In this document: piece after piece, positions 1-11,955 of the stretch
How positions within the stretch are numbered: the first letter of the stretch is position 1
Layout: every line of letters begins with the position of its first letter
NCBI GenBank assembly: GCA_963383645.1
Contig: OY726560.1
Coordinates: 29,483,173 to 29,547,172, forward strand
DNA length: 64,000 nt
Reading direction: 5' to 3'
Source: Muscardinus avellanarius
Taxonomy: Eukaryota > Chordata > Mammalia > Rodentia > Gliridae
The notes under the pieces: generated by a model
The model's input: the letters and a program-made list of their open reading frames with translations, nothing else
Told to the model about the DNA's origin: nothing
Databases searched by the model: none
Position numbers and translations under genes: made by a program

Positions 1-575
1 CACTAAAGAAGAAATAGATGGCCAATACCTATATAAAAAATTCTAACAACATTAGCAATCAGAGAAATGCAAATGAAAACTATCATGAGATTTAAACTAA
101 GCCCAATTTGAATAGTAATAACTAAAGGCACAAACAATAACAAATGCTGTTGAGGATGTGGAGAAGTAGGAACTCTGATACATTGCTGGTCAGATTGCAA
201 ATTAGTGCAGCCACTGTAGAAATCAGTGTGGAGGGTCCTCAGAAATATAGAAATGAACCTAGCATGTGACCCCATTATATCACTTTAGGTTATCCACCCA
301 AAATAATGGAAGCTAAACTACCAGACTAATGCATGCATATCTGTTTATAGATCCACAATTCATAATTTTCAAACTATGAAACCATCCAAGATTTCCATAA
401 ATATATAAATGAATTAAAAAACTATGAGTATGTACACAATGTACACTTAGTCATAAAGAAAAACAACAAAAGTATGTCATTTTCAAGGAAATGGACAGCA
501 CTGAAGAACATTATTGAAAAATATCTAAATGAATATATTATAATTGGACAATATCTAAAGAAAATAATTGTGTTC
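1..575 (+). mobile_element. L1 3' part (late ORF2 and 3'UTR), continuing beyond the window
   Basis: Reads in the sense direction through recognisable late-ORF2 L1 sequence: GAGAAATGCAAATGAAAAC near 62, GTGGAGAAGTAGGAACTC near 158, then the region before the 3'UTR (GGAAATGGACAGCACTGAAG near 489). The frame is destroyed by stops. The 5' side lies outside the window. No clear poly(A) end is seen, so the right border is approximate. Confidence 0.8.
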
Positions 576-3149
576 AGAACTGATTGATTCCTCACTGGAA
601 ATACAGTATATTTTTAAAATTATTTCTGCCCCTGGGTGCCCTTGGTAAATACTTTAATATTACTACAGATGGATCACTTTGGAAGATAGAGGAGTCAGAC
701 ATTTTCATCATATAGACAATGTGCACTACTGTCTCAATCACACAAATGGGATATTGTGCATGTATACACAAGAATTGGAAACTACATCCTACTAAACAGC
801 TTGTGACTAGATGATTTTGCTTATTGCTACTTGTGTTTTTGTTTCCTGTAATATGCATATTAATTTTTTTAAATAAGGTTATTTTACAAACCTGAAATAA
901 AATGAATTCCCAGACAAATGGGTGACTGCAATGTAGAGAGACATGTCTAAAGTTCTTTCATCTTTGATTGTTTTTCTTTTTAATCTCAAATTTTAAAATA
1001 TTGTCATTCTATTAAAATTGCTTTCTTCTCTATTCTGTCTTGTCCTGAGTCTATTTCTCACCCTCTAATGAAATTATTTGTGCCAAAAAAGTGTGTTCTG
1101 CAGTTATATATTTTGAGTTTACATCATACACATGGATTCTAATATACTGAAATGGCTTTGTTTCAATACATTTCTGTAGACTATAAATGAAATTGTAATT
1201 TTTCCATATAATTGCATATCAGTACAGATATTAATCCTTAGAATAATTAAGTCATTCTCCATACGTGAGTAAGTGGTTAGATTACTATAAGCAAGATGTT
1301 GGCTCTCTCATTTCTAAATTTGATTCCCTCTAATGTGTTTGAGAAAGGAGGCCAGCCTATGTAACATCCTGAATTACTCCCAAGCTACTGAAGCTTCATT
1401 GCATTTCTTTAGCTCAATGGTGGATACATTACCTTGGTGGTGGTCGCAAATATAACCTTCCATATCCACTATATGCCTAGATTAAAAGATGCAATGTCAG
1501 TCTGGACATCAGCAATAGAAGAGTGGATAAAACAACAAAAAAATAAACACTAAAAAAATTTCTTTCACTATTCTTCCTACTGGCTTATTTCTTTATACTC
1601 TATATCATTTCCATTAAAACTGTTAAAGTTACCAGTTCAGTGTTTACATTATAGAAAATATAGAAAATTAAATTTGCATATTAGACATCACAAATCTTAT
1701 AATGCCGGTGGCCACATCATTTCTGGTAATGATTTCCACTCTTTTCCTATTGCACACTGTCTTCTTCTCATAACCAATCTCTCTTTTCCCCTCACCCCTT
1801 TTCCACATATTTTCTAAGCTTTTCTTCTCCATATCAGTGTAAATTTCTTTTGCAGAAAAATTTTGCTCTTTGCTTCATTTGTTTCTTTTATTTGGTATTC
1901 TTGGTGCCTTAATTTCCATCACTATATATATTGTCAACATAGAGATTATTATTATTGTAAGTAGAAACCAGTAGGGACAGTTGCTATCAAAATATAGGTG
2001 GGCACTAAAAGAAATATGACTTTATGTGGAGATAAGAAGATAAATAACTTACTTAAGAATTGACTTAATAGGGTCAGTGGTACCATTTTCCACTGTGGAA
2101 ATCAGTAGCATTACTTAGTACTTCAGAGCTCTTTCCTGAGATCAATATATATATTCAGTTACTTCATTCAGCCTCACATTGATCATGGAGGCAGGGAAAT
2201 GCCCCTCTTTTTAACTGTGTAAACATATTTTATCTACATAGAAAGTTGGAGAAAATAGAAAATGCTCTGAGAACTTTCATATCTCATTTCAGATCTTAAG
2301 AAAGTCTAGTAGAACTGCTGGACTTTCCTTAGAGGAACATGTCCTTTAGAAATTAAAAACAAAAGAAATTAAGACATTTCTTTTTCCATTAAGAAATTCC
2401 CTGACGTGCTAAAGCCCTGTGTCCAACATACCAAATCCTAACAAATGAAGACATTGATGTATGTGGTCCTCTAACAGATACACTGCAAACCATATTTACT
2501 TGAGTACATTGGTTGACAAACTAATAAGGTCTTTTCTAAGTAACAAACTCAAAATTTAGTCCTTCCCACGAACACTCCTATCTTTCCTAAATTACAGGAT
2601 GTACTTATGATACATGAATACACCAAAGCTTTTATAGAATATAGCTATATTTTGAAGTCCATAAAACATGAAAGTCACGTTTATTTATTTGTGTTTCACC
2701 TTCTTTTCTCAGGGTTCAGTGATGCCCTCTATTATATTGTTGTTGGTTTCTGTTTTTGTTTTTGCTTTTGCTTTTGCTACAAGTTGCTTGAGCACTTCAC
2801 CTGTTCCTTTTGTCTACAGTTCAAACCTTCCTGCCTCAGGGTTTGACTTTCTTTCCACTTAAGTTCTGTTTAATGATGCCTCTTCTTGAACATAAGCTCT
2901 TCAGTGCCTTTGCCACCTTTTTGACTATCTTTGATTTTCATGACTACCTCTGTCTCACTAAACATCTAGTATCAAATATACTCATAATTCTGTTACTGTT
3001 GATATTTTTGCTCTGCTTTTCAATATTGTTTTGTCTAGGAACATAGCTAAGTTTATCTCCTCAGAGACCATATGGGCATCTAAATATAAATATAAGAAAA
3101 GATATGGAATGATGTAGTTATCTACCAATATGGACAGTTATGCTTTTAT
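576..3149. other. AT-rich intergenic sequence, no gene seen
   Basis: No coding potential or RNA gene is recognised. A short (TTTTGC)-like pyrimidine-rich run lies near 2745-2780. Open frames here are under 90 codons and show no known domain or codon bias. Ancient unrecognised repeats are possible. Confidence 0.5.
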
Positions 3150-3515
3150 CTTAAATGTCTCTCAAAGGCTCATATTCTGAAGGCTTGATTGCCAGGCTGT
3201 GGTGATATTAGGAGGCAGTGGGACCATGAGGAGGTATGGCCTATGGAATGAATTAAGGTCATTGTATGCATGGTTTTGAAGGGACTATTTGGACTCAGGG
3301 TCTTTTCTTACCTGTTTTGCTTCCTGTCCAAGAGGTGAGTTTTGCTGTACCATATGCTACATGCCATGATGTTCTATATCACCAAAATTTCAAAAGCAGC
3401 AGGGACAACTAACCATGGACTCCAACCTCTAAAACCATGAATCAAAGGAAACCATTCTTTCTCATATGTTATTTTCTCAAGTGTTTTGTCATAGTGATGG
3501 CAAGCTGACTGACAT
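3150..3515 (+). mobile_element. LTR-like repeat, MaLR-type by resemblance
   Basis: The order of sequence blocks resembles old mammalian MaLR-type LTRs: GAAGGCTTGATTGCCAGGCTG, a GGACCATGAGGAGG block, CATGATGTTCTATATCACC, ACCATGGACTCCAACCTCTA, and an end block TTTTGTCATAGTGATGGCAAG followed by CTGACTGACA. No matching target duplication was found and the copy is diverged. The family name is uncertain; the repeat nature is likely. Confidence 0.5.
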
Positions 3516-4824
3516 ATTGATTTACCCAGTCAGCTTCATAAAAAGTGACAGTCTCTTTTTTTTTTTTTTAGCATAGAAATGTAGGGCAAAGGAGAAAAAT
3601 ATTGTGATTGTAATCTAATTATAGCATCTATATAACTATTTTAACTATTAGAGCTGATCTCATATAGGTGTATCAACAATAATTTAGATCTTATTATCAG
3701 ACAAATAGGGATCTAATGAAATAAACAGGATTTGTAATACAAGTAAATTAACCTCAATGCTGTAGCTAGACATCACTTTAAAATAAAAAAATCCTCTCTG
3801 GAACCTTTTATTTTTATCATGGCAAATGATGAAAGTGTTGCATTGCCCATGCAGCTGTCCTTTTTGTAATTCTGGATTCATAGAAAGGCAAGTTAAGGCA
3901 ATGGACTGCAATTTGGCCACAGCTGGGTATAAATCTTTTTCGGTTGTTGCTTTGCTTTGATTTTGTATTAAGCATGTTGCTGGTTGAGTCATGGAAATCC
4001 TGCAGAGGCTTTATGGATGAAACTTTACAGATCACTGTTCAGACTGAATAGAAAATTTAAAGATTAGTTACTCCAAGCCAGTAACTAGTGATAAATCCAT
4101 GTTAAGCAGATGGTAGAATGATGAATTAGACACAGTTCAGAGCTCTGCCATAATCTTAGAAAATGTGCATGTTCTAGCATGAGATTCATGATTTCCCAGC
4201 ATGTGAACTTTTACAGAATGATGCGTACAAATAACATATTAAATCTGTGAATATGTCTAAATGCTTATGAAACTGTCATCACTAGTTATTGGAAAACTGT
4301 CCACCCCAAAATCTTTATTTTCTTCTATCTCAAATTGTTGATTTGTTAATCGGGCCAGCTGCCACCTGATAAACAAACTTAGAGACTACTCTTTAAAAAT
4401 TTATTTTTTCCCTTCAGAAACAGCATAAAGACTTCATGAGGCTACTGACATAAAATATTGGCCAGCTGCCTCTCTAAATATAGATTAGAGGAGGTTGCGT
4501 CAAAGACGGAAGGGCAATTGTAGTAGAGACATGAATCTAAAGATGGATGAAAAGGAAACCTCTATATTTTTAATCCTAAACTTGCCTTTTCTCCATTAGA
4601 GTAAATAATTTGACTTGAGCCTTTATAATAAATCATATGCTGTAATATTATTAAACTCATGTTGAAAAATCCAATTGCCTTTTTGGTAACTTGAAACTTT
4701 GCTATCAAGTACCACTGTATCCTTTTGTATATAAAAAATTATTTTTAATTATTATTTATTTTAAAACCAGTACATACAATCACAAATAGTATTCACATAA
4801 ATGTGAAAACATAATATACATATT
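3516..4824. other. Intergenic, no gene seen
   Basis: Contains a 13-base T run at 3557-3569. Two overlapping minus-strand open frames (3684-4035) have no recognisable domain. I see no exon boundaries, poly(A) tail or target duplication that would mark a retrocopy. Confidence 0.45.
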
Positions 4825-5085
4825 TTTGGGTACTGAGTATCAGATACAGGGACATTCTACCTCCAACCTACACCCCTGTACTATTTGTTTGTTTGTTTCT
4901 TTGTTCATTTATTTATTTATTTATGTATTTATTTGGGGGGATTTATTTATTTACTTATTTTTGAAACAGGGTCCACTAAGTTGCTAAGGTTCTTCTTGAG
5001 TTGCAAAGGCTGGTCTCAAACCTGCTAACCACTTGCTCCAGTTTCTGAAGGATCAGTAATATAGGTGTATGTCACCACATAACTA
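4825..5085 (-). mobile_element. Degenerate MEN-type SINE, antisense, with (TTTA)n insert
   Basis: The antisense SINE order is present: GGTACTGAG..CAGGGACATTCTACCTCC..CTACACCCC, then an expanded TTTG/TTTA tract near 4883-4950, then TTTGAAACAGGGTCCACTAAG and ATGTCACCACA at the end. Many substitutions mark it as an old copy. Confidence 0.65.
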
Positions 5086-6132
5086 TAATATTTTAATATG
5101 TAGATCTATTATATAATGTTTAAATTAGATAAAGCATATCTATCTCCTAAAACTGTTAGCATTTATGATGAAAGATTGAAAATACTTTTTCTGTTTTTTG
5201 AAATGTACAATAACTTATTGTTCTTTAAAGTCATCCAACTGTGCACTCGTACACAGAAAATACTTTCATTGTAATTAAATGTGTGTGAACGTACAGAATG
5301 TACAAAGCCTTTCATTATGGTTTCGATCTTCATAAGGATGTATGATAAAATATTTTTATGAAGCCAGTAATTGGAAATAATATTTTGTTAATTATATTTT
5401 GATAATAAATCACTATTTTTTCTCAATTATATATATATTTTAGATGAGGAAGCTACTGAGAAAGTTGGATAAATTTCTACTGAGGAAAAGAGGAATAATT
5501 GCAATAAGGAATATATATCAGGGACATATTAATAAGTAAAGTAAAAACATTATATTGCCTTGTTTCATTCTTTGCACAGGGATTGAAACGTCCATTAACA
5601 ATACAGTAATGCAGCAGTAAGAAAATTATTACTCTGTTAATTTGATGAGATTGTGTCTATTAATTATCTTCTGAAATACTATATACAATTTATAGTATTC
5701 CAGCTTACGAATATAAAGTGATCTGTATTCCTTAATGCTTTTAAATGTTGATAATTTAGTCCTGGGCCATGTATAATTTAGACAAGTCTTCTACTATTAA
5801 GCTATACAGTCTTATCCCTCTTTTAAATTGTATAGAGCTTTTTTGTGTTCCTTAATATTATCTGTTGTGGTCAATATTCCATTTTTTGTCAGACATAATA
5901 CGTGTTATAATAATGATTTATTATGAAGAATATAAATGCTCATTAGGGCAAAGTTGTTGTCCTTTAGGTCAACGGGCTCCTTGAATGAATGGCCACTTTA
6001 TAGTATGTAATATTCTTGTTTTTACTTGATAATCTCTGCCTCAAAGTGTTTTGAACCCTTTCAATTATTTTGTTTCATATCTTTTACTGATTACTGACAC
6101 CTTTTACCTCAAAGATTTGTGAAGAAGCATGA
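5086..6132. other. AT-rich intergenic, no gene seen
   Basis: No recognised repeat or gene. Only short AT tracts, for example ATATATATAT near 5430. Confidence 0.45.
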
Positions 6133-6143
6133 TTTACAGTGTA

Positions 6144-6372
6144 AATTTTTTTTTTTTTTTTTTTTTTTTTTGCTGCGGGTCTGGGGATGGAACCCAGGGG
6201 CATTTTACCTCTGAGCTACACCCCCTGCCCTATTTCTTATTCTTTATTTTGAAACCGGGTCTCACCGAGTTGCAGAGGGCCTCACTAAGTAGCTGAGGCT
6301 GTCCCCAAACCACAATCCTCCGGTCTCAGCCTCCCGAATGCTGGGATTACAAGCGTGCACCACCACGCCTGG
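6144..6372 (-). mobile_element. MEN-type SINE, antisense, with target duplication
   Basis: Flanked by the direct repeat TTTACAGTGTA at 6133-6143 and 6373-6383. A long T run (the poly(A) tail on the sense strand) comes first, then GGGGATGGAACCCAGGGGC, TGAAACCGGGTCTCACCG, AAGTAGCTGAGGCTG and the 5' end at CACCACGCCTGG. Full length, ID-like plus 7SL-like parts. Confidence 0.92.
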
Positions 6373-6878
6373 TTTACAGTGTACATTTTTAAGTAATCTA
6401 TTTGACAGTTTAATCTGAAATGAAGAAAGTAAAAGTCTTCAAACTCATCTGTAAAGGCCTTAGACATTATCAACTCATATTTATTCTTTTGTTTTTACTA
6501 TAACTGATGAAAATTACACCTTTATATATGCTATAAAACACAATGTATTGTTAATAAATTAAGCATTTGTTTCTAGAACACTTATTATTTTTAATAGGGT
6601 ATGTATATTTTCTTTACATATTCATTTTTATAGAATTATTTTCTTGGTTTAAGACTGTGATATTATTCTTTCACCTATCTGGGGAACTTCCTCTAACATT
6701 GCCTGCACAATTTTCCTGCTGAAAATAGATATCTCAGTTTCATTTATCTGAGAAAGTCTTTCTTTTTGCTTCACTTTTATTTGGTGCTTTTACCAGGTGT
6801 GTAATTCATATTTAACAGTTTTACTTAAATATTTTCTTCAGGACTTAAAAAAATAAGTACTAACTTCTTGATTTCATA

Positions 6879-7065
6879 TATATTTTTTTTGTGTGTGTAG
6901 TACTGGGGTTCCTGAAAGCCCTTCTACTCCAGGCTACACTCCCAGACCTATTTTATATTTTGAAACAGGTTCTCTTAAGCCAGTGCGGCTGGCTTGGAAC
7001 CTGAGTGATCCTCCTGTCTCCGCCTCCCAAGCACGGGGATTACAAGCGTGCGCCACCACACCCGG
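6879..7065 (-). mobile_element. MEN-type SINE, antisense, 'TTCCTGGAA' subfamily
   Basis: Flanked by CTTGATTTCATA (6867-6878) and CTTGATCTCATG (7066-7077). Carries the variant block ACTGGGGTTCCTGAAAGCCC and the variant TCTCTTAAGCCAGTGCGGCTGG instead of the usual CACTAAGTAGCTGAGG block. Good CpG retention (GCGTGCGCCACC) suggests a younger copy. Confidence 0.9.
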
Positions 7066-7757
7066 CTTGATCTCATGTTTTGAACAAAGAAGTCTACAGT
7101 ACTTTTTAATCTTAGTTTTGTGGGTAATTTGTTATTGTCATGGCTTTTAAATGCATTTGCCTTAGAGTTCTTATTGTTTGGGATCTATGGAATGTAATGT
7201 ATCATTAATATGGTAAATTCTCAGCCTTATTTCTTTAAATAGTTCTGTCTTGTTTTTCTTTCTTTGGTATTTGAATTATATTCATGTTACAACATTTGAT
7301 ATTTTGTCAAAATTCTCAGATGTGCTCTTCTTTTTGTTTTCACATATTTCTTTCCTGTACTCATTCTGGTTTAGAACATTTCTATTGCTCTTCATATGTC
7401 TCTGTTTTTTTTTTTTCAATTAATTGACAAGCTCAGTGAAAACACTTCTCATTGTTTGCTTTTTTCTTTTAGCTTCTTGTATTTCCATCTGAATTTTTAT
7501 TATAATTCTTTTCTCTCTGCTGAAATTACTTATCCGATTTAGCATGTTTTCAACTATTCCCTTTAATACTATTGCCTTTTCATGCGTATTTTAAATACTT
7601 TATTTGACTATTTTCATGTCTGTTTTCTGTATGGCTCTGTTTTTAATGATTATGTTAGCTCAGAATATGTTTCTCTCACTTTTTGTATGCTTCATAGGCT
7701 TTTTGTTGTTTTTCTTAAAAGCCAGACATTTTGTACAGTGCAGTTGATACTGGAAAA

Positions 7758-7808
7758 AATCAATCAATCAATCAATCTATCGATCTATCTATCTATCTAT
7801 CTATCTGT
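7758..7808. repeat. (AATC)n/(ATCT)n microsatellite
   Basis: CAATCAATCAATCAAT passes directly into CTATCGATCTATCTATCTAT and further CTAT units, giving two neighbouring tetranucleotide tracts that differ by one base. Confidence 0.95.
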
Positions 7809-8246
7809 TATCTATCATCTATTCATACATCCAACTATCTACTTTCTGTGTTTGGAGATAAGCGAAACTTTCTTCTAGGTTCTTAGTTCTCAATTTTATA
7901 TAGGAGGTGGGAAGGAATTGAAATTGGTTGAAGCTACAGATATCCTTAGAGGCCCAGAGAGGTCAGATTCCTAATGTGATAACGCATTCTTTTCCCAGCA
8001 CTTTCTGTTGGTTCTTCTTTTGCTCTACTCTCCAGAGAGAGTGAGCTTGTCTCTCACAGCTCTCCCTGCCTGCCTTCCACTGCTCTTTTTTACCGGACAC
8101 TTCTCTTCATGGTGCTCTTGATGTTCTGATTAAGCCTCAGGCTAATAAGTATGTTGTACCTGGATCTGAGGATATGAACTTAAAAATGTTTCTGCTTTGC
8201 CTCTAGATGCTATCCTGGACTTATGCCCCTGACTCTACTCTAGAGT

Positions 8247-8283
8247 AGAGCTTTATTTTATTTTATTTATTTATTATTTATTT

Positions 8284-8314
<31 letters not shown>

Positions 8315-8316
8315 AA
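8247..8316. repeat. (TTTTA)n then (TTG)n low-complexity tract
   Basis: TTTTATTTTATTTATTTATT is followed by TTGTTGTTGTTG.. (about ten TTG units ending near 8314). Confidence 0.95.
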
Positions 8317-8824
8317 AAACTTTGTATTTCCTCTCTGCCTGTCTGGGATACAGTGTTTATTTTTGTTGTTGTCATTTTGTCTTGTTTTTTTTTTTTTCTA
8401 CCAGTGTCCTCAGACTACAGTTTTGATGACCTCCTACCTGCTGATTAAGACTATTTCTTAATGTAGAGAGGGAAGCTGGGTTTGTGTGGATTTCCACTGG
8501 GGCTTCTGTTCTTCTCCCCCAGTCAGGCTATAATGAGCTTTCTCAGGATTCTCTTGATCTTCTCAGTCAGCAGCTGTTGAAGAACAGCCTGCAAAAGAAT
8601 TAGAGCACCCTTGCTCTATGGCAGGCCACCAGGAGCTTAACACCCTCATATAGTGCTCTTCTAACTGGTTCATATGGAGATCTGTCCCTGGTGAGCAAAC
8701 CAACCCATCCTGCTTCTCCCTATAGGAGTATGTTTCTCTTGATTGCTTTCAGGTGCAAACTTTGCTTTTCATCTTCAGTTCTCTCATTAGTTCAAGGGAA
8801 GTGAATTGCTAATAGTTATAGGTT

Positions 8825-9180
8825 CAATATTAGAGACCCCATCAAAATGCATGCTTAAACCCTAACCAACAATTTGATGGTATTTGGAGCATGAGTTTAG
8901 GGAAGGTAATTAGAATTAGATGAGGCCATGAAGAGAAAGAACCCCAGTGGCAGGATTAGTGTCTTTACAAATAGAAAAATAGACTCCTACATAAGAATAA
9001 AACTAGAAAATACAGGCTTGATTCAGGTAGGGGGCCCTCACTAGGAATCAAATCGACTGGGAAGCTGCTCTTAGACTTAGCTTCCAGAATTCTGAGAAAT
9101 AAATACCTATTGTTTGCACCACCTGGTCTACGATATTTCATTATAGTAACTTTATCAGGCTAAGACATCGACCTCTCCCT
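8825..9180 (+). mobile_element. MLT1/MST-like (ERVL-MaLR) solo LTR
   Basis: Reads like the mammalian MaLR LTR consensus in order: AACCCTAACCAACAATTTGATGGTATTTGGAG (split by one variant), a GAGGCCATGAAGAG block, GGGGGCCCTCACTAGGAATC, CTTCCAGAATTCTGAGAAATAAA (the AATAAA poly(A) signal at about 9097), and CTGGTCTACGATATTTCATTATAG to TAACTTTATCAGGCTAAGACA. No internal retroviral sequence flanks it, so it is a solo LTR. It is ancient. Confidence 0.8.
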
Positions 9181-9339
9181 TATGGTCCTCCAGTACTTTT
9201 CTAGTAGGTCACTCCAGTGTTTAAAATTCTTCTAGTAAAATAAACTGTATTCTAACTTGATTCTCTATTGAACCAATAGTGAGTAATGAAGTTCTTCTTT
9301 CTATTTAACTTACTATAAAGGTTTAGATGTAGAAGGTCT

Positions 9340-9645
9340 CCTTACTTTTCATGGAAACAAAGTAGTAATGTTGGGAACAGGGTTTATTTATTAAGGACAG
9401 GCCTCTGAGGGTGTGTCCTTGGGATTATATAAACCCTCTCCTCCTCTGCTCCCACTCTGCTTTTTCCTCCACAATGTGAAAGTGGAGCCTTAATTATTTC
9501 TGCTTCATATCACCACATCCTGTGCTCTGTAGACACAACTCACACGGAGTGAACCCAGAATTTCCAAAGAAACTGAGCAAATAAATATTACTTCCTCTAA
9601 ATTGTGTGGTCAGTTGTTTTGAATTACAAGAGTGAGAATATTAAC
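9340..9645 (+). mobile_element. LTR-like repeat with poly(A) signal
   Basis: Contains GGCCTCTGAGGGTGTGTCCTT, GGGATTATATAAACCC (a TATA-like box near 9425), a CT-rich block, GAACCCAGAATTTCCAAAGAAACTGAGCAAATAAATATTAC (AATAAA near 9580) and a GTCAGTTGTTTTGAATTACAAGAG end. The order matches the general pattern of a mammalian MaLR-type LTR. No target duplication was found. Confidence 0.45.
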
Positions 9646-9884
9646 TGGAAATAGTTGCCTATTAAATTTTTCTTTGTCATCAATTATTCCATCTCTTTCT
9701 TGTAGGCAAGAGATTGTTTCTAGCTGTAAGACTCTCCAATCTGAAAAGGAAGTCTTCTTGGTCATATTTACTAAGTACTAGTCAAACACTGTTAAGAGTG
9801 ACATGCAAAGAGACAGTCTCTTATGTTCTGATGTGCTTCTGTTTTAGGAAGGTTGTATATCTCTTGCTTTAAAAAACAAGGCCT

Positions 9885-9985
9885 TATTTTTTTTAAATAT
9901 TTTTTATTGGTGCATGGTAATTATACATCATATTGAGGTTTAGTGTTGTAAAAATCTACATGAGCATAGTAACCCATGTGGATGA
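9885..9985 (-). mobile_element. Short L1 3'-end fragment, antisense
   Basis: TTTTTATTGGTGCATGGTAATTATACATCATATTGAGG is the reverse complement of the shared L1 3' terminus in this window (..ATGATGTA..ACAATGCACCAATAAAA). Only the last ~100 bp are recognisable. Confidence 0.7.
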
Positions 9986-10139
9986 AACCTTTAAAGGGTC
10001 CCATCTCCATCCTGGTTAGTGTGCTTTTCCTAATATCATTTTCTATTAAAGAATGGAATTTCCCCCTACACAAACTACTTAAAATATGAAAAAGTGCATA
10101 CACCTGCAAATATTATCTAATTCATGTTTAGTAATGTAC

Positions 10140-10517
10140 TGTCGGGGCCCACTTGGCTAGACCAGGATGGGGCGGTGGCTCAAGATGGCGCCTAGGCATG
10201 TTGCTACATCACGAGGCTCACGAGGCTGGCAGTGCCCTGAGCCTGCGCAGTGAGCCCTATCAGGCACCCTACGGATGATCAGTGACGCAGCGCCTCGTGC
10301 TACCACCAGCCCGCCTATGAGAGGGTTAGAAATGTGCATGCCCTAGCTGTGGGAAGCTTGGGGTTGGTGGAGTGATGAGGGAGGGGTTATGAGACATATA
10401 TATTTGCCTGCTGTGCGCATTGAAGGGGAAGCATTAAAGAGGAAGCATCATCAACAGACTCGGCGTTTGTGTCTTCTTTCCTGGGGCTCTGCAGGTCGGA
10501 GCCTTAGGGATGGGACA
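10140..10517 (+). mobile_element. Solo LTR of an ERVK/IAP-like (class II) endogenous retrovirus
   Basis: A 378-bp GC-rich island in AT-rich DNA, beginning TGTCGGGGCCC and ending GGGATGGGACA. It is flanked by an exact 6-bp duplication, ATGTAC, at 10134-10139 and 10518-10523. The TG..CA ends plus a 6-bp duplication are typical of class II (beta-type) retroviral integration. A TATA-like ACATATATATTTG (about 10394) and an ATTAAA poly(A) signal (10433-10438) give the plus orientation and the U3-R-U5 order. CAAGATGGCGCC at 10181 is a YY1-like motif. No gag/pol/env lies beside it, so it is a solo LTR left by recombination. Intact ends and CpGs suggest it is fairly young. Confidence 0.88.
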
Positions 10518-10523
10518 ATGTAC

Positions 10524-11421
10524 CAACAAAAATGAATATCTATATTTGATATATGTAGAAATCCTATCAATTTTACAATAATTTATAAACCAGTTATCTC
10601 TATTATTTTATTATTAATTTAGAACAATTATATGGTTAAAAGCATGACTATAAACCTAAATTAAAAATAAATATGTCATATTTTGTTCTGACTTCATAAA
10701 CTGAAGGATTTCATTTAGTCCCTTAACAAAGACTAAAAGTTTTACTTTATTATAATATTGCTTTTTAAATGCTTCAAATGGATTTGTATTTGTGTTACTT
10801 CTTCCAGTGTATAATATTTTCCTCCATTTATATTCCCAGTATTTTCTTTTTTAAAAAAAGCATCACTTTGATGATAATTAATTACACTGTTACTAAGAAA
10901 AAAATAATAATTCTTTTTTTTTTTTTGCTACCAACTTGCAACAAAGATTTTGGAAATCTCTAGTATTTCTACAGGTTCTAGTCATAGAATTCATTGATGT
11001 TATATTAAATCTATTTGGAATGAATAAAAGATATTGAATTAACCATTATGACAAATAAGATCTATTCAAAATAACACATATCTGATAGGTGCAGAAATAT
11101 TTTGAGAAAAAATAAGAAAATACTTCAGTTGTAAAAAAGAAGAATGTGTGTCCTCGAGTAATAATTTTCACAAAGACTGAAGCATTTTTATCAATTTATT
11201 TTCTGAGTGAATCCTAATCCTGTTTATGTCGATATTACAATAAAAAAGGCAAACTGAAGGAGAAATGTGTAAACACTTCTCATAATTTAGAAACATCACT
11301 TTATAAGTAAAAGTATAAATTCTTCATACTTCATAACTTTATTGAAATTGGTAAGTAATACACTACCTTACTTTTTACTCATATTTGAAAAAAAGAAACT
11401 TAAGCTTTTTTATCTTTTATA
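10524..11421. other. AT-rich intergenic, no gene seen
   Basis: Short T run near 10915-10926. No recognised repeat or coding signal. Confidence 0.45.
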
Positions 11422-11438
11422 AATAGCTAAAGGTAGAG

Positions 11439-11620
11439 CTGGCCAAGGTGGAGGCCGAGACAGGAAGAACCCCGTTCACAGACAGCTTCAGCTACCTAGT
11501 GAGGCCCTTTGCAATCTAGTGAGACTCTGTTTCAAAATAAAGAGTAAAAAATAGGGCTGGGCATGTAGTTCAAAGGTAGACTGTCCCTGGTTTCCATCCC
11601 CAGTACTGTGGAAAAAAAAA
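11439..11620 (+). mobile_element. MEN-type SINE
   Basis: Flanked by AATAGCTAAAGGTAGAG (11422-11438) and the diverged copy AATAGCTAAGGGTAAAG (about 11619-11635). Sense order: GGCCAAGGTGGAGGCCGAGA, CTAGTGAGGCCC, the ID-like GGGCTGGGCATGTAGTTC, TTTCCATCCCCAGTACTG, poly(A). The first ~25 bases of the 5' end are missing. Confidence 0.85.
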
Positions 11621-11752
11621 TAGCTAAGGGTAAAGCATAAAGAAAAGTGATAGAAAAGTGCTACAAAACAAATAGCCACTTATTAAAATATATTTATAAA
11701 GAAATACCAATTATTAAAATAGTATTTATTATGTTTTAGAATGTAAATTATA

Positions 11753-11940
11753 AGCCAGGAGTGGTGGCACACACTTGTAATCCCCACGTTTGGGAGGTGG
11801 AGACAGGAGGATGACACAGGTTTGAAGCCAACCTCATTAGTTTAAGAGACCCTGTTTCCAAATGAAAAAAATATAAAATAAGTCTGGAAGTATATCCTGA
11901 GAAGGATCCCATTCCCAGTACCACCAAAAAAAAAAAAAAA
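11753..11940 (+). mobile_element. MEN-type SINE, 'TTAAGAGACC' subfamily
   Basis: Flanked by AGAATGTAAATTATA (11738-11752) and AGAATATACATTATA (11941-11955). Begins AGCCAGGAGTGGTGGCAC, contains AGTTTAAGAGACCCTGTTTCC, and ends CAGTACCACC plus an A17 tail. Confidence 0.9.
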
Positions 11941-11955
11941 AGAATATACATTATA

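Larger units (their letters stand above)
7100..8780 (-). mobile_element. Probable ancient L1-like sequence (antisense), diverged
   Basis: T-rich sequence with the style of an antisense ancient L1 5' region or inter-ORF part (TTTGTCAAAATTCTCAGATG near 7303, GTCATGGCTTTTAAATG near 7137). No alignable motif is certain. No gene was recognised. It contains the microsatellites annotated separately. Confidence 0.3.

Noticed and set aside
3684..4035. Two overlapping minus-strand frames considered as a retrocopy
   Set aside because: No known protein resemblance, no poly(A) tail, and no target duplication.
10157..10339. 60-codon minus-strand frame in the GC island
   Set aside because: It lies wholly inside the solo LTR, antisense to it.
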